The notes beneath the pieces were generated by a model. It was not told the DNA's origin. It made no database searches and saw nothing but the letters and a program-made list of their open reading frames with translations. This document shows positions 11,715 through 23,442 of a DNA stretch of 64,000 nt, in pieces. The first letter of the stretch is position 1, and every line of letters starts with the position of its first letter. Origin of the DNA: Cotesia glomerata (Eukaryota > Arthropoda > Insecta > Hymenoptera > Braconidae); contig NC_058159.1 in the NCBI RefSeq assembly GCF_020080835.1, positions 11,594,001-11,658,000 of the forward strand. The letters are read 5' to 3'. The translations under genes were made by a program, and so were the position numbers.

Positions 11715-12623
11715 AATATAATAATTTACAGTTGAATTTTTAATATTGATAATTCTAAACAGTAAAATTTATAATAAAATTTCAAAAATATACAGAACAA
11801 TGTATAAAGTTTAAAGTAATATAAGAACTTAACTCATACATTTTTTTTTAACTAATACTTAGTTATCGGTCTGGCAAGCGTACGGCTCAGATTCGAGTCT
11901 CGGTTAGGGCAAATGCTATTTTCACTTTATTTCTATAATTAGCGAAAATTAGGTCTAATTCAAAAGTCAAACGGACCAACCCTGGGCTCGCCATACTTTC
12001 CTACATGGAATAATAAGGGAGTTTGGTCACGGTGGGTCGTGAAAATGTGAAAACATATTTCTGTTCTTTACTAACGCACATGGACTTTTGAAAAGATCTC
12101 AGAAATTCTGGAATAGTTCAAAAACATGTAGATCTGTTATTATTGATCAGGAATGTTTTAGCAAAATCCAAAAATTTCTAGAATCATCTAGAAAATTCTA
12201 AACTGAGTGCAAACTACTACAATTGGTCTGTTACGTCCTAAAAAGTTTTAAAAAATTTCTTGATTGATCTAAAACGTTTCAAAATGAGTAAAACTGTTAT
12301 TGCCGATCTGGAATATTCTAGAAGTTTCTAAAAATTTCTCGAATGATCTAGAAAATTCCGAAATGTGTAAAACTGTTCGTATCGATCTGTTAATTTATTA
12401 GTTTGTTAATTAGTTTACTCTTTCAGATATACTCTATGTACACCGTGTGTTTAATGGCCGAATTTGTTTCTCAAAATCTGAAATAGAAATCTATAATATC
12501 TACGTTAAAAAATGTATCCCTACATATTTGTTAAGTCATTATACATGAGATGCATTTTAACTCGAGCAACGCCGGGTTTCGCTGCTAGTTTCAAATAAAA
12601 ATTTTTTTTTTTTATTTCACCAG
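11715..12623. other. intronic AT-rich stretch with degenerate tandem repeat
   Basis: About three diverged copies of an 85 bp unit at 12125-12400, built around CTAGAAAATTC and GATCTG motifs. A B-box-like string near 11890 and a terminus reading GCTGCTAG at 12581-12588, preceded by a short hairpin, may be ends of small SINE- or Helitron-like elements, but neither is convincing. The stretch ends in the splice acceptor TTTCACCAG at 12615-12623. Confidence 0.5.
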
Positions 12624-12974
12624 GGATAGCGATAGTAGTTTCCTCAACTGGTGGCCATGGTTTTGATGCTCATCTACGTGGACCAAGCTTTCTAATTGAA
12701 CCGCCATCAAGAATTGAATTCTCAAATTCAAGTGGAGCTTGGCTAGATTGTGCAGCAACTGGGAGTCCAGCACCGGATATCGACTGGTCTACTGCAGATG
12801 GACTTCCGGCTGGAGACGTACTTGGTGTTCGGCGAGTACTTAGAAATGGAACTCTTGTACTTCTTCCGTTTCAAGCAGCAGCATTCAGACAAGACGTCCA
12901 TAGTGCAGCTTACAGATGTATAGCTAGTAACTCAGTTGGTCGAATACTCAGTCGCGATGTACAAGTTAGAGCAA
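12624..12974 (+). CDS. Dscam2: Dscam-family exon, first immunoglobulin domain
   Basis: Seen: acceptor AG at 12622-12623 and donor GT at 12975-12976, entered with two leftover bases and leaving one. The 116 full codons encode an Ig domain opening GPSFLIEPPSRIEFSNSSG, with the core cysteines in WLDCAATG and YRCIASNS and the conserved RRVLRNGTLVLLPF and SRDVQVRA strands. Known: this matches Ig1 of arthropod Dscam proteins, surface receptors for neurite self-avoidance and synaptic specificity. Details such as the WLDC and GTLVLLPF strands fit the Dscam2 branch better than the hypervariable Dscam1 gene (from memory, not searched). The signal-peptide exon is not in view. The reading is open and shows no damage, unlike the mobile DNA around it. 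Confidence 0.85.
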
Positions 12975-13351
12975 GTAAGAGAATTTATGGTAACTTTTAA
13001 ACTTAAAAAAGACTGCTTAGAATCTTCATTCAAAAAGTCCAAAAATTTTTCTAACTGAAACTATAAAAATTCTTAAACAAATTTTTATAGTAGTTTACAT
13101 AATTTAAAACAATCGAAATGAGGCATTTGCAATAAAATGACTATCAACTAAAGTACAATACTGTGTAATGATTCGAGGAAAGAGACAGTCACACTTCTGA
13201 AATATGAATGTGAAACAATGAATGTTGATATAGGTATTAAAAATAAAAAATAAAAAAAAATTAGGAAAATGGTTGACCCTGAAGGCCATCCCTGCAACTT
13301 CCCGCTAATTTCATACTTGGGCGCTTAAAATTGCATTTATTACGTTTTTAA

Positions 13352-13459
13352 CCCTTCGTACCTGTTGTGTTTTTTTTTGTCTCACTTGCACTATAGCACC
13401 ACCCTATAAGTTGAATGTTGTTGCGTGAGAGAAATTCTCATAGCAACCAGCTCGAAGGG
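13352..13459. mobile_element. 108 bp TTAA-flanked MITE
   Basis: Starts CCCTTCG and ends CGAAGGG, flanked by TTAA at 13348-13351 and 13460-13463. The inner ends also resemble each other in inverted form (CCTGTTG and CAACCAG). The M repeat at 49560 lacks this segment. Too short to code for anything, and piggyBac-like by target only. Confidence 0.5.
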
Positions 13460-14034
13460 TTAACCTCTTCGAGCTCAGAAATATAATTTATATGTTCTTT
13501 TGAGCTTTCCGAGCTCAAAAAGATAACTTTTCCAGGCTTTTGAGCTCTTCAAGCTCAAAAGTTTGATAGGAGGTTGATAAAACACTATTTTTTGAGTTTT
13601 CAAACCGCAATAACTTCTGAATGAATGAACCGATTTCCACGCGGTTGGTGACATTCGACGCAGTTTTTTAAGCCTCATTAAGAATTTTCAGGTTTTAATT
13701 GATCGAACTGAAAATTTCAGAGTAATTCTGAAAAAACACTTTTTTGGGTTTTCTTTCCTGCACCATATCTCTCGAACGAATGAACCGATTTTGACTGGAT
13801 TAGCGGCGATCGACGTGGTTTTTCAAGGTTAAGAGCTAATTGATTTTTGGAGTTGATCGATGGAGCCGTTCAGAAGTTATTCCAAAAAAACCACTTTAAA
13901 AAAAATTTAAAAAAAAACAGGTCCAAATCGACTTTCATTGTATTTTAAAATCTAAGTTTGGACAAGCCCTTTCGAATGGCGCTAACCACGATCGAATCGG
14001 TCGAGCTATTCAAAAGTTATGAGAGGTTTACATA

Positions 14035-14145
<111 letters not shown>

Positions 14146-14686
14146 TCGGGGCAGAAGAGATACTGCTACCGGGCGCGTCTCCTCGAGCGGATGGGAGAAC
14201 GCTCGCTGTCCTTGTATGACACTTAATCTCTTAGTTGATGAGGTACAGCGGGTAGGAGCCAAGTAAAATAACCAAACAAAATACGCTCCCGTGGACAAAA
14301 CTCCCCTTTAATGGATTGGTCGCACTAACTGACCTAACAAGACGATCGTTCTCTGCTGTGACCCACTGGGAGTGACCGGAACCTGTATCGTAGTTTCCGA
14401 CGATGCAGGCCACGGCTGATGTGAGCTTGCTCTACCGAGGTGTAAGTTGCAGCAGTGGATCAGGAGCCAGCCACTTCGGGCCTTGATCAAGAAGTACGCA
14501 GGGGGTGTTAGAGATCGGAATCTTCACCGCTCCGAGCGAGTCCAGTCCGTCCGTGTATTCCGGGACTGGCTAAGTGTCGGCTAGGCCTCAGGGAACTGGG
14601 GTAGGAGTACTATCTCCGAGGGTACACCCGTTCCTAGTTATGGCAACCCGCTCCACTCCGTACGATGCGCTGGTAAATTAAAAAGT

Positions 14687-16060
14687 ATGAGTAATGCACA
14701 GGAAACAAACAAGAGTGAAAACGGGCCTCATGCCCAGCAATACGCACTGCTACTTAGTGCAAAGATGAAGAGGACAGATGCGCTGGCACATCTGGAGAAG
14801 CTAGTCAGTGGACTGCAGGACTTTCTCCAAACCAAGCAAAATGTCCACAAGGAGATCAAGTCGAAGTCGACGAACATCTGCAGTGCCCTGAGAAGGTTCA
14901 AAAAACTGGACCAAGAATGGCAGGAGATCCAACAACAACACGGTAATATCGTGATGAAGACGAGTGTGACAGCGGTTTCACCAGCAAAAGCCGACACGTT
15001 TGTCGAGGAGATGGACACAGGTGGCGAGGGTGACGTCGAGTCAGTTGTCGAAGACGGAGAGGAAACTGGAACTGATATCAGGCCCGGAAAAAGGAAAGAA
15101 CGAAATTCTCTAGACTTAATGACCAGCCGTACTAAGAAGAAGAAGGACCTTAAACCAAGTCCCTCGAAAAACGCGGTAACACAGAACGGCGGAAAAAAGG
15201 AGGTGAATGAATGGCAAAAAGTCCAGTCACGGAAGTCCAAGAGAGAGCAAGCAGTAGAAAAGCTCCAGAAGCAACCGCCGAAGGAGTCCAGGCCAGAGCC
15301 TAATCGGAAAGAACCGCGCAAACGGATCAGGCCGGACGCACTGATCATCCACCCCGCAGAGACGGCAAAGTTTGCTGAAATTCTGAAGCGAATAAAGCAG
15401 GACGTCCCTGACGAACAGGTCCGTACTACAGTGGATAAGATCCAAAGAACTAGGACCGGGAGCTTGCTGATTACGCTTTCGAGGAAGAGCGCTGACCGAG
15501 GCCAAGCCTTACAGAAGACCATCGGGGACATCCTCCAAGAAGACGCGAAGGTAATCTGCAAAGGGCCACAGGAAGACGTCGAAATCCGAGATCTTGACGG
15601 TACCACAACCAAGGAGGATATTCAGGCTGCCTTGCAAACGGGAATCGGAGAAACCTGCGAGATACCACTAGGGACAATTAAGATTCATAAGGCCTACAGA
15701 GGTACTCAGACAGCTGTTGTGACACTACCAGCAGCTGCAGCGCGGAAAATATTGACAGGAAGCGGTAAAGTCCGGATCGGCTGGGCCAACTGCCGAATCA
15801 GAGCTACGAGGAGACCAATCCAATGTTTCAAGTGCTGGCACTTTAGACATCTTGGATCCCAGTGCAAGAGCAATGTGGATCGGTCTAAGCTATGTATTAG
15901 GTGCGGACAAGAGGGAGACAAGATTGCTGAATGCAAAAACCCAGCGAAATGTGTATTATGCGCGGATCAAAGTGCGGAGAACTCGGCTCATCATGCCGGC
16001 GCATCCAGGTGCCCAGTATTTAAAGAGGCACTCCAAAAGATAACAAACAAACAGACATGA
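14687..16060 (+). CDS. LINE family A ORF1 (gag-like nucleic-acid-binding protein)
   Basis: An intact 457-residue frame. The N-terminal third looks helical (possible coiled coil from about residue 25). The middle is highly charged and probably disordered (residues 110-220). A domain at about 220-370 resembles the LINE RNA-recognition-like region. Zinc knuckles follow at about 380-447: CFKCWHFRHLGSQC, then CIRCGQEGDKIAEC, then a longer CVLC...H...C module. In the second knuckle the usual His is Asp, whereas copy 3 keeps His (GQDGHK), so this copy has probably lost one zinc site. Known: such proteins package LINE RNA. The first ATG of the frame is used because copy 3 starts at the same place. 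Confidence 0.85.
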   Translation: MSNAQETNKSENGPHAQQYALLLSAKMKRTDALAHLEKLVSGLQDFLQTKQNVHKEIKSKSTNICSALRRFKKLDQEWQEIQQQHGNIVMKTSVTAVSPAKADTFVEEMDTGGEGDVESVVEDGEETGTDIRPGKRKERNSLDLMTSRTKKKKDLKPSPSKNAVTQNGGKKEVNEWQKVQSRKSKREQAVEKLQKQPPKESRPEPNRKEPRKRIRPDALIIHPAETAKFAEILKRIKQDVPDEQVRTTVDKIQRTRTGSLLITLSRKSADRGQALQKTIGDILQEDAKVICKGPQEDVEIRDLDGTTTKEDIQAALQTGIGETCEIPLGTIKIHKAYRGTQTAVVTLPAAAARKILTGSGKVRIGWANCRIRATRRPIQCFKCWHFRHLGSQCKSNVDRSKLCIRCGQEGDKIAECKNPAKCVLCADQSAENSAHHAGASRCPVFKEALQKITNKQT

Positions 16061-19036
16061 AGATATTTCAGCTAAACCTAAACCATTGCGAAGCTGCACA
16101 TGATCTGCTTATGCAAACAGCAAGAGAACTAGAGTTAGACTTAGTAATGATAGCAGAGCCATACAGATACCTGAATACCCAGCCTTGGGAATCTGACAGC
16201 ACCACCAAGGCTGTCATCTGGTCTTGTGGTAAGCATCCCTTCCAGAGTGTAGTTAACAATGATAATGCCGGCTTTGTAGCAGCAACAGTTAACGGCATCC
16301 GTTTCTACAGGTGTTAGGCACCACCTAGCCTATCCATTGTTGAATTCACTGAATTCTTGGACAAACTGACCGAGGACGCCAAGCAGCATTATCCGGTCGC
16401 GATTGCCGGTGACTTCAACTCCTGGGCAGTAGACTGGGGCAGCAAGCAGACAAATGCGCGAGGAAAAGCACTCCTAGAAGCTTTCTCTACACTAGATGTA
16501 GTCCAGCTCAACAGTGGTGATACGCCAACCTATATTAAAGGAGAAGCAAGCTCTATCGTAGATCTCACTTTCGTCAGCAGCAGCCTCATCAGTGGGAAAT
16601 ACGACTGGAAGGTGATGGATATCTACACAGCCAGTGACCACAAGGCAATTCTCTGGGAAATATCACATGACCGGAATACAAGAAGACCAATCAAGTCATT
16701 CAATACCATTGGATGGAAAGTGAAGCCTTTTGACACAAGCACATTGGTAATAGCCCTTAATAGTGAACCGATTACTACTGGATCCGCAGAAGAAATGACC
16801 AAAGACCTGATGAAAAGAGTTGTCCAGGCCTGTGACGCCAGTATGGTCCGGAAACACAGCATAAGCCAACGCCCGGCAGTGCACTGGTGGAACGACCACA
16901 TCAGTGTTCTTCGGAAAGAGTGTCTAAAGAAAAGAAGAATATCCCAGCGTGGCTATCGACGACCTAACTCTGCGGAGCTGGTTGCAGAATACAAAAAAGC
17001 CCGTCGATCATTGAACAAAGCTATCAAGGATAGTAAGAGACAATGCTGGAAAGAGCTCATCAACGAGGTGGATAAATACGTGTGGGCTAGGCCTTATAAG
17101 GTGGTTATGACCCACCTAAAAAAACAACAAATGCCATCACTTACGTGTCCTCAACTTCTCCAGAAAATCGTCACTGCACTATTCCCACAGCAACGCAACT
17201 TCGATTACCAGTTCGCGCCAGGCGAACTGGATGACACTCCACCTGTCACTGAAGAAGAACTGCTGGAGGCCTGTAACCGTGTAAGGAATAATAAAGCGCC
17301 GGGATTGGACGGAATCCCTAATATAGCCTTGAAAACCATCATAAAGGCAGCTCCAACATTATTCCTAGACGTTTATAATTCATGCCTTAAGGAGGGGACT
17401 TTCCCGCATAAGTGGAAACAGCAACGATTGGTACTGTTACCTAAAGGGAAAAAAACAACCGGATGAACCGTCATCTTACCGCCCACTTTGCATGCTAGAT
17501 ACAGCGGGTAAGATATTTGAACGCATAATTCACCAGAGAATTGAAGCAGTAGTCGACCCACTCCTGGCAGACAATCAGTATGGATTCCGGAAAGGACGAT
17601 CAACCCTGGACGCAATCAAACAGGTTGTTGATACGGCCAAGGAAGCAATCGCAGGAACCAGATGGAAGGGTGGAACGAAAGAGTATTGCCTGGTGGCGAC
17701 CCTAGACATCAGAAACGCATTCAACTCCGCCAATTGGGAATGCATCATGCAGGCCCTCCAAGAGAAGAATGTACCAGAATACCTTCTTAAGATCGTAACA
17801 AGCTACTTTGAAAATAGGGTCTTGAAGTATGACGCGAAGAACGGTCCGAGGGAGTATGATATTACTGGAGGTGTACCACAAGGTTCAGTCCTAGGCCCGC
17901 TCCTGTGGAATATTATGTATGACGATCTATTAAGACTAACTCTGCCAAGAAACGTCAAACTCGTAGCATATGCAGATGACGTAGCCGTAGTGATTGTTGC
18001 CAAACACCTTGACGAGATAAACCATATGTTCGATCTCACTTTTGAGCGCGTTGACCGGTGGATGGACGCAGTGAACCTGCAACTGGCGCAACACAAGACT
18101 GAGGCAGTGCTTATTACCAGCAGAAAAGTGGTAGAGACCATTAAGCTGAAAGTCGGCGAACAAGAAATCACATCACAACCTTATATCCGATATTTGGGAG
18201 TGATGCTTGATGCCCGACTCAACTTCAAGCAGCAAGTGGAACATGTCAGTGCCAAAGCGTCAGTAGTGAGGGCTAGTCTCGCACGACTGAAGCCGAACGT
18301 CGGAGGCCCAAAACAGAGCAGGAGGCTATTATTGTCATCAGTAGTCATATCGGTGCTCACTTACGGAATATCCATTTGGGCCGACGCATTGAAGACGCAA
18401 GAATCATGGAGAAAGGCTGGACCAGTATATCGACTGAGTGCTTTACGAGTAGCTAGCGCCTTCCGCACGATATCAGAAGAAGCAGTGTGCGTCATTGCTG
18501 GAACTCTACCTCTTAGAATTCTAGCAGAGGAAAGACGGGCCCTTTACCAACGAAAAAGGTCAACTGCACTAAGCCCTGAAGAACTTAGAATTGAAGAACG
18601 GCAGAAGAGCATAGGCCGATGGCAACTACAATGGGATGCTGCAGAGAAGGGTAGGTGGACGCACCGTCTCATACCTCGGATCGACATTTGGCTTAACCGG
18701 AATCACGGTGAGGTCAATTACTATCTTACGCAGATGTTGTCGGGACATGGGTGTTTTCGAGAGTATCCACACCGCTTTAAGCACGATGACTCTTCGGAGT
18801 GCCCGTCCTGCCCAGGAGCTGCTGAAGACGCGGAGCACGTCTTCTTTGTATGTCCTCGTTTCGATCCACAGCGTGAAGAACTGGAGAGGATCCTGAACCA
18901 GAGAATGCAACCAGATTCACTAGTAGAAGCAATGTTGTCATCAGAAGCTGCCTGGAACGCTACCAACACGTTTGCAACAGAAGTCCTTAAAGACTTGCGT
19001 TCCACCGAAAGAAAAAGAGCAAATAGCAGAAGATAG
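16057..19036 (+). pseudogene. LINE family A ORF2 (endonuclease, RT, zinc finger), two lesions
   Basis: Domains in order: endonuclease/exonuclease/phosphatase fold (16057 to about 16700) with NLNHCEAAH, AEPYRY, GDFNSWAVDWG and SDHKAILW; linker; reverse transcriptase from about 17270 with NNKAPGLDGIP, FRKGRSTLDAI, GGVPQGSVLGPLLWN and AYADDVAVV (17966-17992); and a C-terminal CPSCPGAAEDAEHVFFVCP zinc motif (18800-18860). Full span is about 990 residues. Lesions: TAG at 16315-16317 and a one-base insertion in an A run near 17451, both corrected in copy 3 at the same places. Known: the endonuclease nicks the target and the RT copies the RNA from the nick. Confidence 0.9.
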
Positions 19037-19277
19037 AAGGAAGGTAGTTAACACCTTGGCCACCAGAAGAAAGAGCAGTAGCTAGATCCTCCCTTCACGA
19101 AGTAATGCCTGACGGCGGTTTCCATGAGGGATTAGAGGAAAGAAGGAAAAGGAGTTTAGGGTTTAATGAATAGGGGCGTTAGCGTCGAGTCTCTACATAT
19201 CCAGGCAAAACATCTATGCCTGGAATCCGCAAAAAGGATTCCCCCCTCTGAAAAAAAAAAAAAAAAAAAAAAAAAAA

Positions 19278-19450
19278 CACACACACACATACATACATAC
19301 AGACATAGTGACACCCTCGCGGAGATAGTCAGGGAAGCTTCCTGTGACCCTCAAACGTCAAGATCTGATAAAAACTCGATTTTTGTAAAACGGGGTAAAA
19401 CCAATAACTTTCTGATTTTTGAAAATCTGAGATTTTCTTAGCGGGAAGTT
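19278..19450 (+). repeat. M repeat, plus orientation, right end
   Basis: Continues the copy begun at 13261 after the LINE: CA tract, TAGTCAGGGAAGCTTCC, AAACGGGGTAAAACCAATAA, then the terminus CTTAGCGGGAAGTT. It is separated from the next M repeat by exactly AAAAA (19451-19455). Confidence 0.75.
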
Positions 19451-19455
19451 AAAAA

Positions 19456-20133
19456 TTAGGTAAACGGTTGACCCTAAAGGCAATCCCTGCAACTTCACGC
19501 TGATTCCGTTAATACCTGGACGCTTAAAATTGCACCTACGAAGTTTTCGAGCTTGAAGAGCTCAAAAATACAATCTATGTGTTGTTTTGAGCTCTCCGAG
19601 CTCAAAAAGATACCTTTTCTATGCTTTTGAGCTCTTTTAGCTCAAAAGTCAGATAGAAGTTTCATAAAACAGTATTTTTTGAATTTTCAAACCGCAATAA
19701 CTTTTTAATAAATGAACCGATTTTTACGCAGTTGACGGTATTCTACACAGTTTTTTTAACATCATTTTAATTAGTCAAACTAGAAATTTTGGAGAAACTC
19801 CGAAAAAACTTTTTCGGTTTTTTTTCGTTCACGATCTCTTGAACGAATAAACTAATTTTGATTGGATTGGCGGTGATCAACGTGGTTTTTTAAGGTTAAA
19901 TACTGCTTAGTTTTTGGAATCGATCGGTTAAGCCGTTTAAAAGTTATTCCAAAAAAACCCCCTTGAAACAATTTTTTTTATTACTGTTGAGATTTGTCAA
20001 AATTTCTCAAAATCTATCGGCCCAAATCGGTTCAAATTAACAGGAAATCTAAGTTTGGCCGAGCCCTTTCGTATAGCACCAACCGCGATGAAATCGGATC
20101 AACCGTTCAAAAGTTATAAGAGGGTTAAAAGAG

Positions 20134-20180
<47 letters not shown>

Positions 20181-20190
20181 CATGTGTGTG
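19456..20190 (+). repeat. M repeat, plus orientation, partial, joined to GT tract
   Basis: Starts TTAGGTAAACGGTTGACC and runs through the GAGCTC palindromes and CCGATTT units to TTATAAGAGGGTTAAAAGAG near 20133. Other plus copies reach a CA tract here. This one meets a GT tract (about 20134-20190) that belongs to the minus-strand LINE's target, so the copy is joined to sequence of opposite polarity. Confidence 0.65.
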
Positions 20191-20453
20191 TTTTTTTTTT
20201 TTTTTTTTTTTTTTTTAAGGGGGGTGAATCCTTTTTACGGATTCTAGGCATAGCTGTTTGGCCTGGATATATGGCGACTCGACGCAGTGTCATACTAAAA
20301 CTCGACGCTAGCGCCCCTACCCACTAAACCCTAAACCCCTTTTCCTCTTTCCCCTAATCCCTCATGGAAATAGCCGTCAGACATTACTTCGTGCGGGGAG
20401 GATCTAGCTACTGCTCTTTCTTCTGGTGGCTAAGGTGTTATTCTTTCCTGTTT

Positions 20454-23442
20454 CTAATTGGCGTCATTCGCTCTTCTTCTTTCTATGGACCGCAGGTCTG
20501 AGAGGACTCCCGTGACAAACGTGTTTGTGGCGTTCCAGGCAGCCTCTGATGACAGCATTGCTTCTACTATTGTCTCTGGTTGGATTTTCCTCTTCAGGAT
20601 ATTCTCCAGCTTATCTCGCTGTGGATAAAAACGTGGGCACTCAAAGAAGACGTGCTCTGCATCTTCATTGACTCCTGGGCAGAACGGGCACTCTGGGGAA
20701 TTATAATGCTTAAAGCGGTAGAGATACGCCCAGAAACAGCCGTGTCCTGATAACATCTGCGTAAGATAATAGTTGACCTCACCGTGACTCCAGTTTAGCA
20801 AAACGTTGGTCTTTGATATGAGACGATGCGTCCACCTACCCTTCACTGTGGCATCCCACTGTAGTTGCCATCGACTTATGCTCTTCTGCTGTTCTTCTGT
20901 TCTAAGCTCCTCAGCGCTTAGTATGGTTGACTTCTTTCGTTGATAAAGGATCCGTCTTTCCTCAGCTAAGACTCTGAGAGGCAAAGTTCCGGAAATGACA
21001 CACACTGCTTCCATAGATATTGTGCGGAAGGCGCTCGCTACTCTTAAGGCACTCAGACGGTAGACTGGTGCAGCCTTTCTCCATGATTCTTGCTTCTCTA
21101 GTGCGTCCACCCAGATAGATATTCCGTAAGTGAGCATTGATTTGACTACAGATGATAGCAGTAGTCTTCTGCTCTGCTTTAGGCCTCCGACGTTTGGCAT
21201 CAGTCGTGCTAAGCTAGCTACCACTGCTGATGCTTTTGCACTCACGTGTTCGACTTGCTGTTTAAAGTTGAGTCAGGCATCAAGCATCACTCCCAGATAT
21301 CGGATATATGATTGTGATGTGATTTCTTGCTCTCCGACTTTCAGCTTTATGGTCTCTATCACTTTTCTGCTGGTAATAAGCACAGCCTCAGTCTTCTGTT
21401 TAGCCAGTTGTAGATTCATTGAGTCCATCCACCGGTTAACTTTATCAAAGGTGATACCGAACATGTGGTTTATCTCATCTTGGTGTTTAGCAACGATAAC
21501 GACAGCTACATCATTTGCATATGCAACAAGCTTGACACTTCTTGGAAGAGTCAGTCTCAGCAGGCCATCATACATGACATTCCACAGAAGTGGACCCAGA
21601 ACGGAACCCTGGGATACACCTCCGGTAATATCATACTCTTTTGGACCATTCTTCGTGTCGTATCTCAGGATTCTGTCCGTGAAGTAGCTAGCCACTATCC
21701 TCCGTAGGTATCCTGGTACGTTTTTCTCTCCCAGGGCTTGCATAATGCAGTCCCAGTTGGCGGAGTTGAAGACATTTTAGATGCCCAAAGTGGCCACCAG
21801 GCAGTACTTCTATGCTCCACCCTTCCATCTGATCCCTTCGATTGCCTTCTTGGCCGTTGCAACAACCAGATTGATTGCGTCCAGGGTTGATTGTCCTTTC
21901 CGAAAACCATACTGGTTGTCTGTCAGGAGTGGATCGACAACTCCTTCTATTCTTTGGTGGATTATACGCTCAAGTATCTTACCTGCCGTGTCTAACATAC
22001 AAAGTGGTCGATAAGATGACGGTTCTTCTGGTGGCTTTTTCCCTTTTGGAAGTAGTACTAGTCGTTGCTGCTTCCACTTCCGAGGGAAAATCACTTCCTT
22101 GAGGCATGTGTCGTAGAAGTCCAGGAACAATGATGGCACTGCTTTTATAGCTGTTTTTAAAGCAATATTGGGGACCCCGTTTAATCCCGGCGCTTTATTG
22201 TTCCCTACACGATTACAAGCCTCCATCAGTTCTTCCTCCGTGACAGATCTTCCGTGATGGAATGTCATCCATTTCATTCTGCGCTAATAGGTAGTTAAAC
22301 TCGCTTTGTTCGGGGAACAACGTGTTTACGATCTTCTGTAGGAGTTGAGGACACGTGGGTGATGGCATTAGCTGGTTTTTAAGATGGTTCATGACAACTT
22401 TATACGGCCTACCCCACAGATCTCTGTCCACCTCGTTAATGAGCTCCTTCCAGCATTTTCTTTTGCTATCTTTGATGGCTTTGTTCAGGGATCGACGGGC
22501 TTTTTTGTACTCTGCGACCAGCTCCGCAGAGGTAGGTCGTCGGTAGCCACGCTGAGATATTCTTCTCTTCTGATGACACTCTTTACGAAGGGCGCTGATG
22601 TGGTCGTTCCATCAGTGAACGGAAGGTCTTGTGTTCATGCCACGTCTACGAGACATACTGTCGTCACAAGCCTGGGTCACTCTTTTCATCAGGTCCTTGG
22701 TCTTCTATTTTGCGCAGCCCACGATAATCTGGTCACTATTGAGAGCTACTAACAATGCACTTGGGTCAATAGTTTTTACCTTCCAACCAATGGTGTTAAG
22801 TTGCTTTTTAGGTCTTTTCGGGCTCTGGACGTTTGATATTTCTCAGAGAATTGCGTTGTGGTCGCTGGCTGTGTAAATATCCATCACCTTCCAGTTGATA
22901 TTACCTCTGGTGAGGCTGTTACTGACGAAAGTGAGATCTACAATAGAACTTGCGTCTCCTTTGGTGTAGGTTGGTGTATCACCACTGTTGAGCATTAATA
23001 CATCTAATGTAGAAAAGGCTTCTAGTAGTTCCTTTCTTCGTGCGTTTGTATGCTTGCTGCTCCAGTCTACTGCCCAGGCGTTGAAGTCCCTGGCTATTGC
23101 CACTGGGTGGTAATGCTTCGCGTCCTCGGTAAGTCGATCCAGAAATGCGGTGAATTCGACAGTAGAGAGGCTAGGTGGTGCGTAACAGCTATAGAAGCGG
23201 ATGCCCTCTACTGATACTGCTACAAAGCCGGAATTGCTGTTGTCGACTGCATTTTGGAAAGGAAGCTTGCCACATGACCAGATGACAGCTTTAGATGTGC
23301 TGTCAGATTCCCAGGGTTGGGTATTCAGGTGTTTATATGACTCTGCTACCAGTACCAAGTCAAGCTCTAGTTCTCGCACGGATTGCATGAGCAGGTCATG
23401 TGCTGCCTCACAATGGTTGAGATTGAGCTGCAGTATCCTCAT
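20454..23442 (-). pseudogene. LINE family A ORF2, copy 3, multiply broken
   Basis: Starts at ATG 23442-23440, overlapping the ORF1 stop as in copy 1. Endonuclease domain 23442-22843 (NLNHCEAAHDLL; the GDFN motif reads ARDFNAWAVDW, with Gly replaced by Arg). Stop TGA near 22843, frameshift near 22250, RT segment 22277-21810 (NNKAPGLNGVP, FRKGQSTLDAI), stops near 21808 and 21779, RT core 21743-21273 (YANDVAVV in place of YADD, so a catalytic Asp is Asn), TGA at 21273-21275, then thumb and zinc finger CPFCPGVNEDAEHVFFECP to the terminal stop at 20454. It cannot encode an active protein. Confidence 0.85.

Larger units (their letters stand above)
14146..19277 (+). mobile_element. R1-type LINE family A, copy 1, nearly full length
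   Basis: A 5.1 kb element with 5' leader 14146-14686, ORF1, ORF2, 3' untranslated region 19037-19250 and a 27 bp poly-A. CA repeats lie directly on both sides. ORF2 starts by an ATGA overlap with the ORF1 stop at 16057-16060, which suggests coupled translation. Near the 3' end a hairpin (TCCAGGC with GCCTGGA) and an AATCC/GGATT pair precede the poly-A. Known: R1-clade elements often have fixed targets, and some insert in dinucleotide or tetranucleotide repeats. One stop codon and one frameshift in ORF2 make this copy inactive. Confidence 0.9.

Noticed and set aside
11870..11920. Possible tRNA gene with a GATTCGAGTCT box
   Set aside because: No matching A box at proper distance and no cloverleaf could be drawn.
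12541..12592. Helitron 3' end reading GCTGCTAG with hairpin
   Set aside because: The hairpin overlaps the CTAG end instead of lying about ten bases upstream, and no matching 5' end was found.
14728..15612. 294-residue minus-strand open frame
   Set aside because: It is the exact shadow of the intact LINE ORF1 on the other strand and has no motif of its own.
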